NCBI GenBank assembly: GCA_964516605.1
Contig: CAZFAA010000032.1
Location: forward strand, 1-19,410
Direction of reading: 5' to 3'
DNA from: GCA-2732805 sp964516605
GTDB taxonomy: Bacteria; Pseudomonadota; Gammaproteobacteria; Coxiellales; Coxiellaceae
Length of the DNA: 19,410 nucleotides
Under the pieces are notes generated by a model, which saw only the letters and a list, made by a program, of their open reading frames with translations, was not told the origin of the DNA and searched no databases. The position numbers were made by a program, and so were the translations under genes. Shown in pieces: positions 7,041 to 15,175 of the stretch; the stretch's first letter is position 1; the number at the start of each line of letters is the position of its first letter.

Positions 7041-8471
7041 ATGATACTGAGTGATGAACAAAAGCAACGATTGATCAATTTTAATGATCGTATTGCCTCA
7101 GGACGTGATCGTTGGATTAAGAAAAACAGATATTTTTATGATCATGAAATTAAATATTTACGTTTTTTAATTCCAGAGCAGAGTAAGGTAATTGAAATTG
7201 GCTGTGGCAATGGTCATGTTTTAGCAGCCCTATCTCCTTCTATTGGTGTTGGAGTTGATTTTAGTCAGAATTTTATTCGTCAAGCACAGCAAAAATACCC
7301 TACGCTCACTTTTATATGTGCTGACGTCGAGCAAGAACACTTTTATCCTACATTAAATGATACATTTGATTATGTTGTTATTTCTGATGCATTGGGATTT
7401 TTTAAAGATTGTCAGAATACATTAATATTACTTAAAAAAATATGCCATAAAGATACGCGTATTATTATTGCTTACCATAATTGCATGTGGGATCCGATTT
7501 TATCGTTAGCAGAAAGATTGGGTTTGAAAATGAAGCAAATTGATCATAATTATCTTTCAACAGATGATATCAATAATTTATTACAGTTATCAGGATACAA
7601 TTATATTAAGCGTGATTTCAGACAGCTGATACCCAAAAGTTTTTTTGGGCTGGGTACGTTTGTGAATAAATTTATTGGAACACTTCCACTTATTCGTAAA
7701 TTGTGTTTGAGAAATTATGTTATAGCACGTATTAATCCTGAAAAAACAGCATCACTCTCTGCATCTGTTATTATTACCTGTAGAAATGAAGCAGGTAATA
7801 TTGAAAATGCCATAAAAAGGATGCCAAAATTTTGTGATGATATTGAAATTATTTTTGTTGAAGGTCATAGCAAAGATAATACGCTTGAAGAGCTGTATCG
7901 TGTAAAAGATTTGTATCCAGAACATAATATTCGAATATTTCAGCAAAGTGGAATAGGTAAAGGTGATGCTGTACGACTTGGTTTCGATCATGCTACAAAA
8001 GATATTTTGATGATTTTGGATGGTGATTTAACGACACCACCTGAAGACTTACCTAAATTTTATAACGCTATTGCATCAGGTCTTGGTGAATATACGCATG
8101 GCACACGACTTGTGTATCCTATGGAAAAGCAGGCAATGCAGTATTTAAATTTTTTAGGGAATAAGTTTTTTTCAATGATGTTCAGTTATCTGTTAAATCA
8201 GAGATTTACAGATACATTATGTGGTACTAAAGTGTTATCAAAAAAAAATTATGAAAAATTAAAACAAAACCGTAGCTATTTTGGGGACTTTGATCCTTTT
8301 GGTGATTTTGATTTAATTTTCGGTGCTTCTAAACTTAATTTAAAAGTAATTGAAGTTCCAGTCAGATATGCTGCAAGAACTTATGGCAAAACGAATATTT
8401 CACGGTTTGCACACGGTTGGTTGTTAATTAAAATGGTTGTTTACGCCTACCGCAAATTAAAGCTTTTATAG
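7041..8471 (+). CDS. Bifunctional class I methyltransferase / GT2 glycosyltransferase fusion
   Basis: The 476 residues hold two domains. Residues 1 to about 225 form a SAM methyltransferase, with motif I VIEIGCGNGH (50-59) and the acidic GVDFS turn (71-75). Residues from about 240 to the end form a GT2 domain like dolichyl-phosphate-mannose synthases. It has VIITCRNEAGNIENAI (243-258), GKGDAVRLGF (306-315), the metal-binding DGD at 327-329 and TYGKTNISRF near the C-terminus. No GtrA-like membrane segments follow. The GT2 half may load a sugar onto polyprenyl phosphate for the GT-C enzymes nearby. The methyltransferase half may act on the same product; both roles are inference. The reading frame is continuous, so this is a true fusion in this sequence. 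Confidence 0.85.
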   Translation: MILSDEQKQRLINFNDRIASGRDRWIKKNRYFYDHEIKYLRFLIPEQSKVIEIGCGNGHVLAALSPSIGVGVDFSQNFIRQAQQKYPTLTFICADVEQEHFYPTLNDTFDYVVISDALGFFKDCQNTLILLKKICHKDTRIIIAYHNCMWDPILSLAERLGLKMKQIDHNYLSTDDINNLLQLSGYNYIKRDFRQLIPKSFFGLGTFVNKFIGTLPLIRKLCLRNYVIARINPEKTASLSASVIITCRNEAGNIENAIKRMPKFCDDIEIIFVEGHSKDNTLEELYRVKDLYPEHNIRIFQQSGIGKGDAVRLGFDHATKDILMILDGDLTTPPEDLPKFYNAIASGLGEYTHGTRLVYPMEKQAMQYLNFLGNKFFSMMFSYLLNQRFTDTLCGTKVLSKKNYEKLKQNRSYFGDFDPFGDFDLIFGASKLNLKVIEVPVRYAARTYGKTNISRFAHGWLLIKMVVYAYRKLKLL

Positions 8472-8479
8472 AGGTATCC

Positions 8480-9499
8480 ATGAAAAAAGCATTTATTACA
8501 GGCATTACAGGTCAAGATGGTTCGTACCTTGCAGAATTTTTGCTCGCTAAAGGATATGAAGTGCATGGTATGATTCGCCGTTCTTCATCGTTTAACACGG
8601 GTCGATTGAGTGAGATTTATGAAGATAAGCATGCGCAAACACCGCATCTGATCCTGCATTATGGGGATATCACAGATGAAGGCATATTAAATAAATTAAT
8701 TCGAGAGATACAACCAGATGAAGTGTATAATTTAGCGGCGCAAAGTCATGTCCGTGTTTCTTTTGATATGCCTGTTTATACAGCTGAAACAGTGGCTATG
8801 GGTGCTTTAAAGTTATTAGAAGCGATTAAAAATTCTGAGCGTGCTGTGCAGATTCGTTTTTATCAAGCATCCAGTTCTGAAATGTTCGGGGATGTCAAAG
8901 CGGTTCCGCAAACAGAAAACACACCTTTTTATCCACGTAGTCCTTATGCCTGTGCAAAGGTATATGCGCATTATCAAACTATTAATTATCGTGAAAGTTA
9001 TGGTATGCATGCGTCAACCGGTATTTTATTTAATCACGAAAGTCCACGCCGGGGAGAGACATTCGTGACGCGTAAAATTACGTGTGGTATTGCTAAAATT
9101 TTAGCAGGGCAAACCAATAAAATTTATTTAGGAAATTTGGATGCTAAGCGTGATTGGGGTTATGCCAAGGATTATGTTGAAGCGATGTGGCTGATGTTAC
9201 AGCAAAATGAACCGGATGATTATGTCATTGCGACAGGGCAGACGTGGTCTGTTAGGCAATTTTTGGAACATGCATTTGGTTTGGTTGGCCTTAACTGGGA
9301 AGATTATGTTGAAATTGATCCCAGTTATTATAGACCCGCTGAGGTCAATCTTTTGCTGGGTGATGCACAAAAAGCACAGGATAAATTAGGTTGGCAAGCC
9401 AGAACCAGTTTTGCAGACTTGGTCAGGATTATGTTGGAGCATGATTTGAGGTGTTATGGTGTCAACAGTAAAGATGTGTTGTGTGAACAAATTATATAG
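8480..9499 (+). CDS. gmd: GDP-mannose 4,6-dehydratase
   Basis: This 339-residue dehydratase converts GDP-D-mannose to GDP-4-keto-6-deoxy-D-mannose in the cytoplasm, the step before Fcl. It shows the nucleotide-binding motif GITGQDG (8-14), then VHGMIRRSSSFNT (28-40), which is highly specific to Gmd. The catalytic set is S/S132-133 with E134 in SSSEMFG, and Y156 with K160 in SPYACAK. FNHESPRRGETFVTRKIT is also diagnostic. GAGG six bases before the ATG is a good ribosome-binding site. It starts 8 bases after the upstream fusion gene and lies 10 bases before the next gene, so it sits in one transcript. The product could also feed GDP-rhamnose or perosamine, but the Fcl gene beside it favours fucose. 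Confidence 0.95.
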   Translation: MKKAFITGITGQDGSYLAEFLLAKGYEVHGMIRRSSSFNTGRLSEIYEDKHAQTPHLILHYGDITDEGILNKLIREIQPDEVYNLAAQSHVRVSFDMPVYTAETVAMGALKLLEAIKNSERAVQIRFYQASSSEMFGDVKAVPQTENTPFYPRSPYACAKVYAHYQTINYRESYGMHASTGILFNHESPRRGETFVTRKITCGIAKILAGQTNKIYLGNLDAKRDWGYAKDYVEAMWLMLQQNEPDDYVIATGQTWSVRQFLEHAFGLVGLNWEDYVEIDPSYYRPAEVNLLLGDAQKAQDKLGWQARTSFADLVRIMLEHDLRCYGVNSKDVLCEQII

Positions 9500-9509
9500 G
9501 TGATGGGTT

Positions 9510-10907
9510 ATGAAAGATCACGTGATCTTAAAAAATTGGTGCAAGTATTGCTTGATGTTCTTTTTAGGAGTAGCCACCTCACTTTTAGCTATTTATGCAC
9601 TGCATCAGAGAGGGATTGCATATTCTTATCAGGGTGATTCAGGTAAATATATTGGGCCGGCATTGGGGCTACTCCATTTCAATCAATTTGGTGTTGTAGT
9701 GCATGGAATTTTTTATCCTGAATTAGAGCGGCTGCCATTATATCCACTACTTATTTTTTTTAATTACAAAATCTTTGGTGTGAACAATGAGTTAGCTGTT
9801 GTATTATCACAATGTATCTTTATGGGTGGTATTGTTGTTGCAATGGCGCTGATAACAAATTGCATTGCTCCTCGATTTACATGGGTTAGCGCATTATTAA
9901 CTGCGCTATGTCCTAATTTATTTTTTAGAACTGCTTTAATACTTCCAGATCTTTTATTTACATTCTTTGTTGCATGGGGTGTGTGTTTTTTAATAGTATT
10001 TCTTAAAAAGAATTCTAGGGTTTTCTTTATTTTATCCTCCTTGTTTTTCGGCTTGGGTTTTATGACACGGCCCGCATTGCTTTTGTATCCAATAGTAACT
10101 TTTCCATTTATGATTTATTTACTTAAATCACGGATGAATATTAGTTTTTTAAAATCGACCATGCTGGCTATCCTGTCAGTACTCATTATACTGGTGGTAG
10201 CTAGTCCACAATTAATACGTGAGAAACAGCTCACAGGGCAATATATGTTGACAATGCAGGGTGGGGAGCAAGCCTTATTTTGGGTTTATCCTTGCCTTAA
10301 GACAGAATGGGGTGGGAAGCGCAATAAAGATGCATTGAAAAATGTAACGCATATTTACCAAGACGCCTTGAGCCACCTGTCTGTAGCACAACAAAATAAC
10401 CTGTCTTTTATGAATCATATCAAAAAGCGATTGGCATTAAATCTTATTGGGCAAATCCCGAAACTTCAGTTAATCACCGCCGTAGTAGGCAGTTCATTGA
10501 AACTATTATGTTATACATCTTTCTTAGAAATTGCAGAAGGGTTTCACCACAATATCCCACATACGAATTTTTCGCTGGGGCATATTAAAGACACCATTTC
10601 AGATTTATTGGCTAATCCTTGGCAAGAAATAATTTTGACATCGCAATTAATAGTTTTTTTATTAAGAGGTATACAAATCATTGGAGTGGTATATGGAATT
10701 ACACATAAACGTCATCGTGCGTTGACGCTATACTTGCTAGCTACTGTGGTTTCATTTTTAGTGGTGTCTGTTGCTATCGGCAATCCACGCTATCGTGCTC
10801 CAATAGAACCTGAGCTCGTTATATTTACTGTAGTGGGACTGATTGCAGTGCTCAAGTATTTATATTCATTATTGAGAATACATTCTAAACGTTATGGATT
10901 AGTATGA
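9510..10907 (+). CDS. GT-C membrane glycosyltransferase (ArnT/PMT-like, GT39 type)
   Basis: This is a 465-residue polytopic membrane protein with about ten hydrophobic segments. After the first segment (about 15-32) comes an extracytoplasmic loop with QGDSGKY (D43) and ERLPLYPL (R74 to L80). These are equivalent to DSASY and RTPLYPL in the gene at 74-1456, so the two are probably paralogues. It likely transfers a polyprenyl-phosphate-linked sugar at the periplasmic side; the sugar is unknown. GGTGATGGG just upstream of the ATG can serve as ribosome-binding site. Its stop overlaps the start of the next, truncated gene by four bases (ATGA), showing that the downstream gene was once translationally coupled to it. 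Confidence 0.8.
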   Translation: MKDHVILKNWCKYCLMFFLGVATSLLAIYALHQRGIAYSYQGDSGKYIGPALGLLHFNQFGVVVHGIFYPELERLPLYPLLIFFNYKIFGVNNELAVVLSQCIFMGGIVVAMALITNCIAPRFTWVSALLTALCPNLFFRTALILPDLLFTFFVAWGVCFLIVFLKKNSRVFFILSSLFFGLGFMTRPALLLYPIVTFPFMIYLLKSRMNISFLKSTMLAILSVLIILVVASPQLIREKQLTGQYMLTMQGGEQALFWVYPCLKTEWGGKRNKDALKNVTHIYQDALSHLSVAQQNNLSFMNHIKKRLALNLIGQIPKLQLITAVVGSSLKLLCYTSFLEIAEGFHHNIPHTNFSLGHIKDTISDLLANPWQEIILTSQLIVFLLRGIQIIGVVYGITHKRHRALTLYLLATVVSFLVVSVAIGNPRYRAPIEPELVIFTVVGLIAVLKYLYSLLRIHSKRYGLV

Positions 10908-11230
10908 GCTACTCTAAAAGATATCCATTAGAAAAATTACGCACACATACCATGAGGTATTGGTGTCTTGCCATAGTTATTTTATTATTAATCATTATCC
11001 CGAATACAGATGATGTCAGTTATTATTTACCGGCGCTCAGTTTTGTTGCAAATGATCATCTTGGTGTGCCGGTGGGGCAAGCAGGTTACGAATACGTTTT
11101 TTACAATATGCCGACTACAGCTTTTATAGAAGCTGGATTTTATTCAGTGATGTCTCTTTTGCATATCCCGTTAAATTTTTTCACTTATCGAATCCCGATG
11201 GCTTTATTTTTATGGCTTGTTTGGCTGTGA
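10904..11230 (+). pseudogene. Truncated GT-C membrane glycosyltransferase remnant
   Basis: Only 108 residues remain. A short cytoplasmic start is followed by a membrane segment (about 20-33) and a loop with DDVSYY (36-41) and a long extracytoplasmic stretch. Two partial hydrophobic segments follow before TGA. This order is that of the N-terminus of GT-C glycosyltransferases, which normally run to about 450-550 residues, so three quarters of the protein is missing. The next 136 bases (11231-11366) contain no further membrane-segment codons in any + frame I could read, so the loss looks like a deletion rather than a simple frameshift. The ATGA overlap with the intact GT-C gene upstream remains. 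A small intact membrane protein is possible but less likely. Confidence 0.65.
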
Positions 11231-11366
11231 GTATGCCTGTTCTGAAATTAACAGATTCATTTGTGGCTACACGCCATATTTTTCACCAGAGATATTAAAC
11301 CATATCATTTCTTTAAATTCATCTTATGCTTGCAATTCTAAAGGAAACCATTAGAGTGATTGGATT

Positions 11367-13709
11367 ATGAGCATTCATTACAAACCAAAGCTTCTTATTA
11401 TTATCGGTAACCTGGATTTAGGTGGTGCCGAGAAGCATCTGTGGACTGTGTTGCCACGACTGAAAACTGAATACGACATCGTTATTTTTACAACGTCTTT
11501 TGCAGGAAATTTTCATCACGAATTTGCTAAAGCGGGGATACCCGTTGTGTATAAATACTTGATGGGATCAAATAAGAAAAATAAAGTAGCACAAGTGCTG
11601 CGGTTGGGCTTTAATTTTTTACGTGCGCTACGTTATATCAAACACACACGACCTGATATCATTCATTTTTTTTTACCCGGCTCGTATTTATTAGGAGGGT
11701 ACGCTGCATTGTTGCTTGGGCGGAAAAATTTAATCATGAGTCGTCGCTCTCAAAATGATTATCAACGTAAGCATCCAAAATTAGCCACTGTCATGGAATA
11801 CTATTTGCACCGCAAGATGGATGTGATTCTGGCTAACTCTCAAAAAGTGGCGATGCAATTAAAAGAAGAGGGCGTAACCGATACACAGTTGCAGTTGATT
11901 TATAATGGTGTTGATTTAAATCGCTATTCTTTACAAGCTGTATCCGGTTTAAGAGAAGAATTGGGTATTGGTCCAGATACGTTAGTATTAACCATTGTAG
12001 CTAATTTGTTTTTTTATAAGGGGCATGCGGATTTATTTCAGGCACTTTTTAAAATTAAAGCAGATTTCTTGTCTGACTGGGTTTTATTGTGTATTGGTCG
12101 TGATACGGGTGAGCTTAAAAATTTGCAGCAATTAGCAAGCGAATTAGGCCTTGGCAAACAAATTCGCTTTTTGTTACAGCGTCAGGATGTGGCGCAGCTG
12201 ATATCCATTTCAGATATTGGCATTCTGGCATCGCATGAAGAAGGGTTTTCCAATGCCATTTTAGAATTTATGGCGTCGGGGAAGCCGATGGTGGTGACTG
12301 ATGTGGGTGGTAATGCTGAGGCGATTCTCCATAATCAATGCGGACTTGTTGTGCCAGCAAAAGACAGTAGTGCCATGGCGCAGGCCTTATTAACATTAAT
12401 GAATGACAGCATATTACGCCAGTCGTTTGGTCACGCTGCGCGTGTGCGTGCAGAACAGAATTTTTCTTTAGATGCGTGTGTTAATGCTTATGATCATGTG
12501 TATAAATCATTAAGCTGCTCAGGTTCTGGTGCAACGGCATCGCCTTCGGCTTCGATATTGTTTGTGATTAACAACATTGAATTTCTTTATTCCCACCGTT
12601 TACCGATTGTTTTGGCGGCCGCCGAACAAGGCTACACAGTCCATGTAGCTACCTGCTTTAAAGCGGGCGTTGAATTAAAACATCAAGATAAGATTACCTA
12701 CCATTACATTCATTTTAATCGCAACTCGATGAATCCTATTACAGAGTTAAAGCCATTAGGGCAATTAGTTAAATTGTATCGCCGTTTACGCCCGGATGTG
12801 ATTCACCATATGTGTAAAAAATCTGTGTTATATGGGTGTTTGATTACACGCTTTATGAAAAACATACCAGTTGTTAATACGATGCCCGGGTTGGGTTATT
12901 TATTTATTAGTCAGTCAGCAAAAGCCAATACAGTGAGAATGGTTTTAAGGCATGGTTTTCGCTTTGGTTTTAACCGCCCTCATCTTAAAACCATTTTCCA
13001 AAATGATGATGATCGAACACTTTTCTTAACATATGGTGTGGTCAAGCAAGAGCAGTGTGTGATGATACGCGGCTCTGGAGTGGATGTGGATGAATTCACA
13101 CCAAAAGAACTATGCACCGAACCTACAACTGTACCATTGGTGGTGCTGCCAGCGCGCTTATTATGGGATAAGGGTGTGGGCGAATTTGTTGAGGCAGCGC
13201 GTGCATTAAAGGAAAGTGTTCAGGCACGGTTTGTGCTAGTGGGTGATGTGGATCTTGTTAATCCTGCGAGTGTTTCCCCTGAAATGATCCGTTCTTGGGT
13301 AGCCGAAGGTGTTATTGAACATTGGGGCTGGCGCACCGATATGGTATCTGTATTGCAAGAGGCGGATATTGTTTGTTTGCCATCTTATCGAGAAGGTATG
13401 CCCAAAGCACTGTTAGAAGCAGCAGCGTGTGGTTTGCCGATTGTCACTACAAATGCACCAGGCTGTCGTGATGTGATCGTGCACGGTGACAGTGGTTTTA
13501 TTGCGCCAGTTAAAGATTCGGTATTATTAGCAGAGTATTTGCGTCAGCTTATTGAATCTGCAACATTGCGTAACACCATGGGTGCTCAGGCGCGTGAGCG
13601 TGTAGTGCAGTTATTTAGTACGCGGATTATTGTTGCGGAGCATTTGAATCTGTATCAAGAACTTTATAAATTGAGATCATCTAGAACCTGTTTACAATTG
13701 CTGGATTGA
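11367..13709 (+). CDS. Tandem GT4-GT4 glycosyltransferase fusion
   Basis: The 780 residues contain two complete GT-B glycosyltransferases. Domain 1 (1 to about 382) has GGAEKH (19-24) and the E-x7-E pair E292/E300 in EGFSNAILE. Domain 2 (about 395-770) has LFVINNIEFLYSHRLP near its start, MCKKSVLYG (482-490), NTMPGLGY (504-511) and E676/E684 in EGMPKALLE. It resembles PglA/CapM-type enzymes acting on undecaprenyl-PP-sugars. A short Ser/Gly/Ala linker (about 384-396) joins them. One polypeptide could add two successive sugars in the cytoplasm. The start ATG has only a weak ribosome-binding site, and an in-frame TAG at 11352 rules out a longer start nearby. The last eight residues (from R773) and the stop are encoded by a repeat fragment. 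Confidence 0.88.
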   Translation: MSIHYKPKLLIIIGNLDLGGAEKHLWTVLPRLKTEYDIVIFTTSFAGNFHHEFAKAGIPVVYKYLMGSNKKNKVAQVLRLGFNFLRALRYIKHTRPDIIHFFLPGSYLLGGYAALLLGRKNLIMSRRSQNDYQRKHPKLATVMEYYLHRKMDVILANSQKVAMQLKEEGVTDTQLQLIYNGVDLNRYSLQAVSGLREELGIGPDTLVLTIVANLFFYKGHADLFQALFKIKADFLSDWVLLCIGRDTGELKNLQQLASELGLGKQIRFLLQRQDVAQLISISDIGILASHEEGFSNAILEFMASGKPMVVTDVGGNAEAILHNQCGLVVPAKDSSAMAQALLTLMNDSILRQSFGHAARVRAEQNFSLDACVNAYDHVYKSLSCSGSGATASPSASILFVINNIEFLYSHRLPIVLAAAEQGYTVHVATCFKAGVELKHQDKITYHYIHFNRNSMNPITELKPLGQLVKLYRRLRPDVIHHMCKKSVLYGCLITRFMKNIPVVNTMPGLGYLFISQSAKANTVRMVLRHGFRFGFNRPHLKTIFQNDDDRTLFLTYGVVKQEQCVMIRGSGVDVDEFTPKELCTEPTTVPLVVLPARLLWDKGVGEFVEAARALKESVQARFVLVGDVDLVNPASVSPEMIRSWVAEGVIEHWGWRTDMVSVLQEADIVCLPSYREGMPKALLEAAACGLPIVTTNAPGCRDVIVHGDSGFIAPVKDSVLLAEYLRQLIESATLRNTMGAQARERVVQLFSTRIIVAEHLNLYQELYKLRSSRTCLQLLD

Positions 13710-13717
13710 CTGCATAA
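13682..13717. repeat. Single-end fragment of the MITE family
   Basis: Read on the + strand, about 36 bases match the reverse complement of the right end of the complete element at 5874-5994. The shared pattern begins TAGRRCCTRTTTACAATTGC and continues through TTG and CTGCA with scattered differences. No partner inverted repeat is found downstream before 13778, so this is a decayed or one-ended copy. It overlaps the last codons and stop of the double GT4 gene. Confidence 0.65.
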
Positions 13718-13774
13718 AGATGCGAGCAACCTATTGAAATGGCTTACAAACGAAATGTGGTTGGGCAGTAATAT

Positions 13775-13805
13775 AGCCTCATGCTGTCTGTGGAGGCTGT
13801 TTTTT
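13775..13805 (+). terminator. Rho-independent terminator-like hairpin
   Basis: AGCCTC (13775-13780) pairs with GAGGCT (13793-13798) across a 12-base loop and is followed by GTTTTTT. It lies 66 bases after the double GT4 stop, so it could end the + strand glycan transcript. The stem overlaps the stop codon of the converging - strand gene. The 6-bp stem is short. Confidence 0.5.
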
Positions 13806-14882
13806 ATCGCGGAAGATAATAAATTTACGCCCAAGAAAATTCAGAATAAAGCTGCATACTGTTGCGATCAGTTTCGCTGACATCGGATGATAAAACACGC
13901 TTAAACTGCGCGTTATTTCCATGTCAATCAGACCAATACCGCTGACCAATAGTAGATACGCGATGAGCTCGTATTTCGATTTCCAATGCGCTTCATGTTT
14001 AAATAAAAAATGAATGCATAAATAATAGTTCACCATGGCTGCTACAAAGAACGCGGTGAGCGCGGCTGTAGGAAGGCTGACAGCATGTTGTATGAGTATT
14101 GCAAATAAGAGAATATTGGCTAGGGCACATAAGCCGCCAATAAAAAGATACATCAGCAGTTGTACAGGTAAGGGTAGTTGGGGTGCGTTGTAATGCATGA
14201 TGCAATACAATGCGCGAACGCCATCTTTCCAGCCAATTTTTTTGCCTTCTTCATAGGTGCGCCCATCGTATGAAATACCCATTTCATAGATGCGATAATT
14301 TTTATGCGCTATTTTTGCGACGATTTCAGGTTCGAAACCAAAACGATTTTCTTCAATCTCGATGGATTGAATGACCTCACGCTTGAAGACTTTATAGCAG
14401 GTTTCCATATCGGTTAAGTGTAAATCGGTAAACATATTAGAAAAGAGGGTTAAGAGTTTATTGCCCATCGTATGCCAGAAATAAATTACATTGTGTTCTT
14501 GGGTGGCTAAAAAGCGTGAGCCTAATACCACATCAGCGCGCCCATTGATTAACGGTTGCACCAGTTTGCGCAAATCAGTGGGATCGTATTCCAAATCCGC
14601 ATCCTGTACGGCGACAAAATCACCGCTTGCTTTCTGAAATCCCGTGCGCAGCGCAGCCCCTTTGCCTTGGTTGACGGGATGCTGACATACAGTGATGTAG
14701 GGGTATTGTGTTTGCAATGCTTGTGCAATAGCCAATGACGTATCTTTAGAGCAGTCGTCTACAATAATAATTTCAAGCTGGATGAACTCATGCAGTGCTG
14801 CAATAACGCTGTTGACACAAGTACGCAAGGTCTTTTCTTCGTTATAGCAGGGGATAATTAAGGATAATTTTTTATTAAACAT
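13779..14882 (-). CDS. GT2 (GtrB-like) glycosyltransferase with C-terminal GtrA-like membrane domain
   Basis: The protein has 367 residues. Residues 1 to about 235 are a GT2 domain of the DPM1/GtrB kind: LSLIIPCYNEEKTL (6-19), VDD (41-43), NQGKGAALRTGF (71-82), the metal-binding DAD (94-96) and GSRF (121-124). Residues about 240-361 hold four membrane segments with the pattern of GtrA (PF04138), ending in NFLGRKFIIFRD. GtrB-like enzymes make undecaprenyl-phosphate-glucose or a similar donor, and GtrA-like domains are thought to help flip it across the membrane. The GT-C proteins in this window could be users. It converges on the double GT4 gene and is divergent from cyoA. The ribosome-binding site is weak (GGA before the ATG). 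Confidence 0.88.
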   Translation of the reverse strand: MFNKKLSLIIPCYNEEKTLRTCVNSVIAALHEFIQLEIIIVDDCSKDTSLAIAQALQTQYPYITVCQHPVNQGKGAALRTGFQKASGDFVAVQDADLEYDPTDLRKLVQPLINGRADVVLGSRFLATQEHNVIYFWHTMGNKLLTLFSNMFTDLHLTDMETCYKVFKREVIQSIEIEENRFGFEPEIVAKIAHKNYRIYEMGISYDGRTYEEGKKIGWKDGVRALYCIMHYNAPQLPLPVQLLMYLFIGGLCALANILLFAILIQHAVSLPTAALTAFFVAAMVNYYLCIHFLFKHEAHWKSKYELIAYLLLVSGIGLIDMEITRSLSVFYHPMSAKLIATVCSFILNFLGRKFIIFRDKKQPPQTA

Positions 14883-14982
14883 GTTGTCCAGTCACGTCTA
14901 TTCAGGAAGGCATGTGATTCTAAAGGAGTATTACGGGTTAGTCACGTTAAGTCGTTTGAGATCGTTATGAGCTGGGGTTGTG

Positions 14983-15013
14983 ATTATAGATATTTTTTCA
15001 TCCTCATTTCCAA
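14983..15013 (-). promoter_or_regulatory. Possible promoter for the GT2-GtrA gene
   Basis: On the - strand there is a perfect TATAAT (complement of 14983-14988). The nearest -35-like hexamer is TTGGAA (complement of 15008-15013), with a long 19-base spacer, so the match is only fair. It lies about 100 bases upstream of the ATG. Confidence 0.3.
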
Positions 15014-15040
15014 GACTTAGGCCTTTTTTTCTATTGGAAA

Positions 15041-15068
15041 GTGACAATTACAATAAATCTGTTACTAT
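15041..15068 (+). promoter_or_regulatory. Possible sigma-70 promoter of the cyo operon
   Basis: GTGACA (15041-15046), a 16-base spacer and TACTAT (15063-15068) lie about 105 bases before the cyoA start. The long leader contains AAAACGG (15078-15084) complementary to CCGTTTT (15113-15119). No ArcA, Fnr or Fur site could be named with confidence. Confidence 0.4.
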
Positions 15069-15175
15069 ACGATTTCTAAAACGGGGTTTTGGCGAAATAA
15101 CAGTCAGGTTAACCGTTTTTTGATTTATTTTTGTACATAGCCAGTATGTAATCAACAATTAGGGATGCGAAAGCT

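Noticed and set aside
8816..9389. Open frames on both strands within gmd
   Set aside because: They lie inside a gene with clear catalytic motifs and encode no recognisable domain.
6032..9499. GDP-perosamine or GDP-rhamnose pathway
   Set aside because: No PLP aminotransferase or Rmd-like reductase is present, and the Fcl catalytic residues favour GDP-L-fucose.
11231..11366. Frameshifted remainder of the truncated GT-C gene
   Set aside because: One frame is open from about 11175 to 11354, but its product lacks the membrane segments expected for the missing part.
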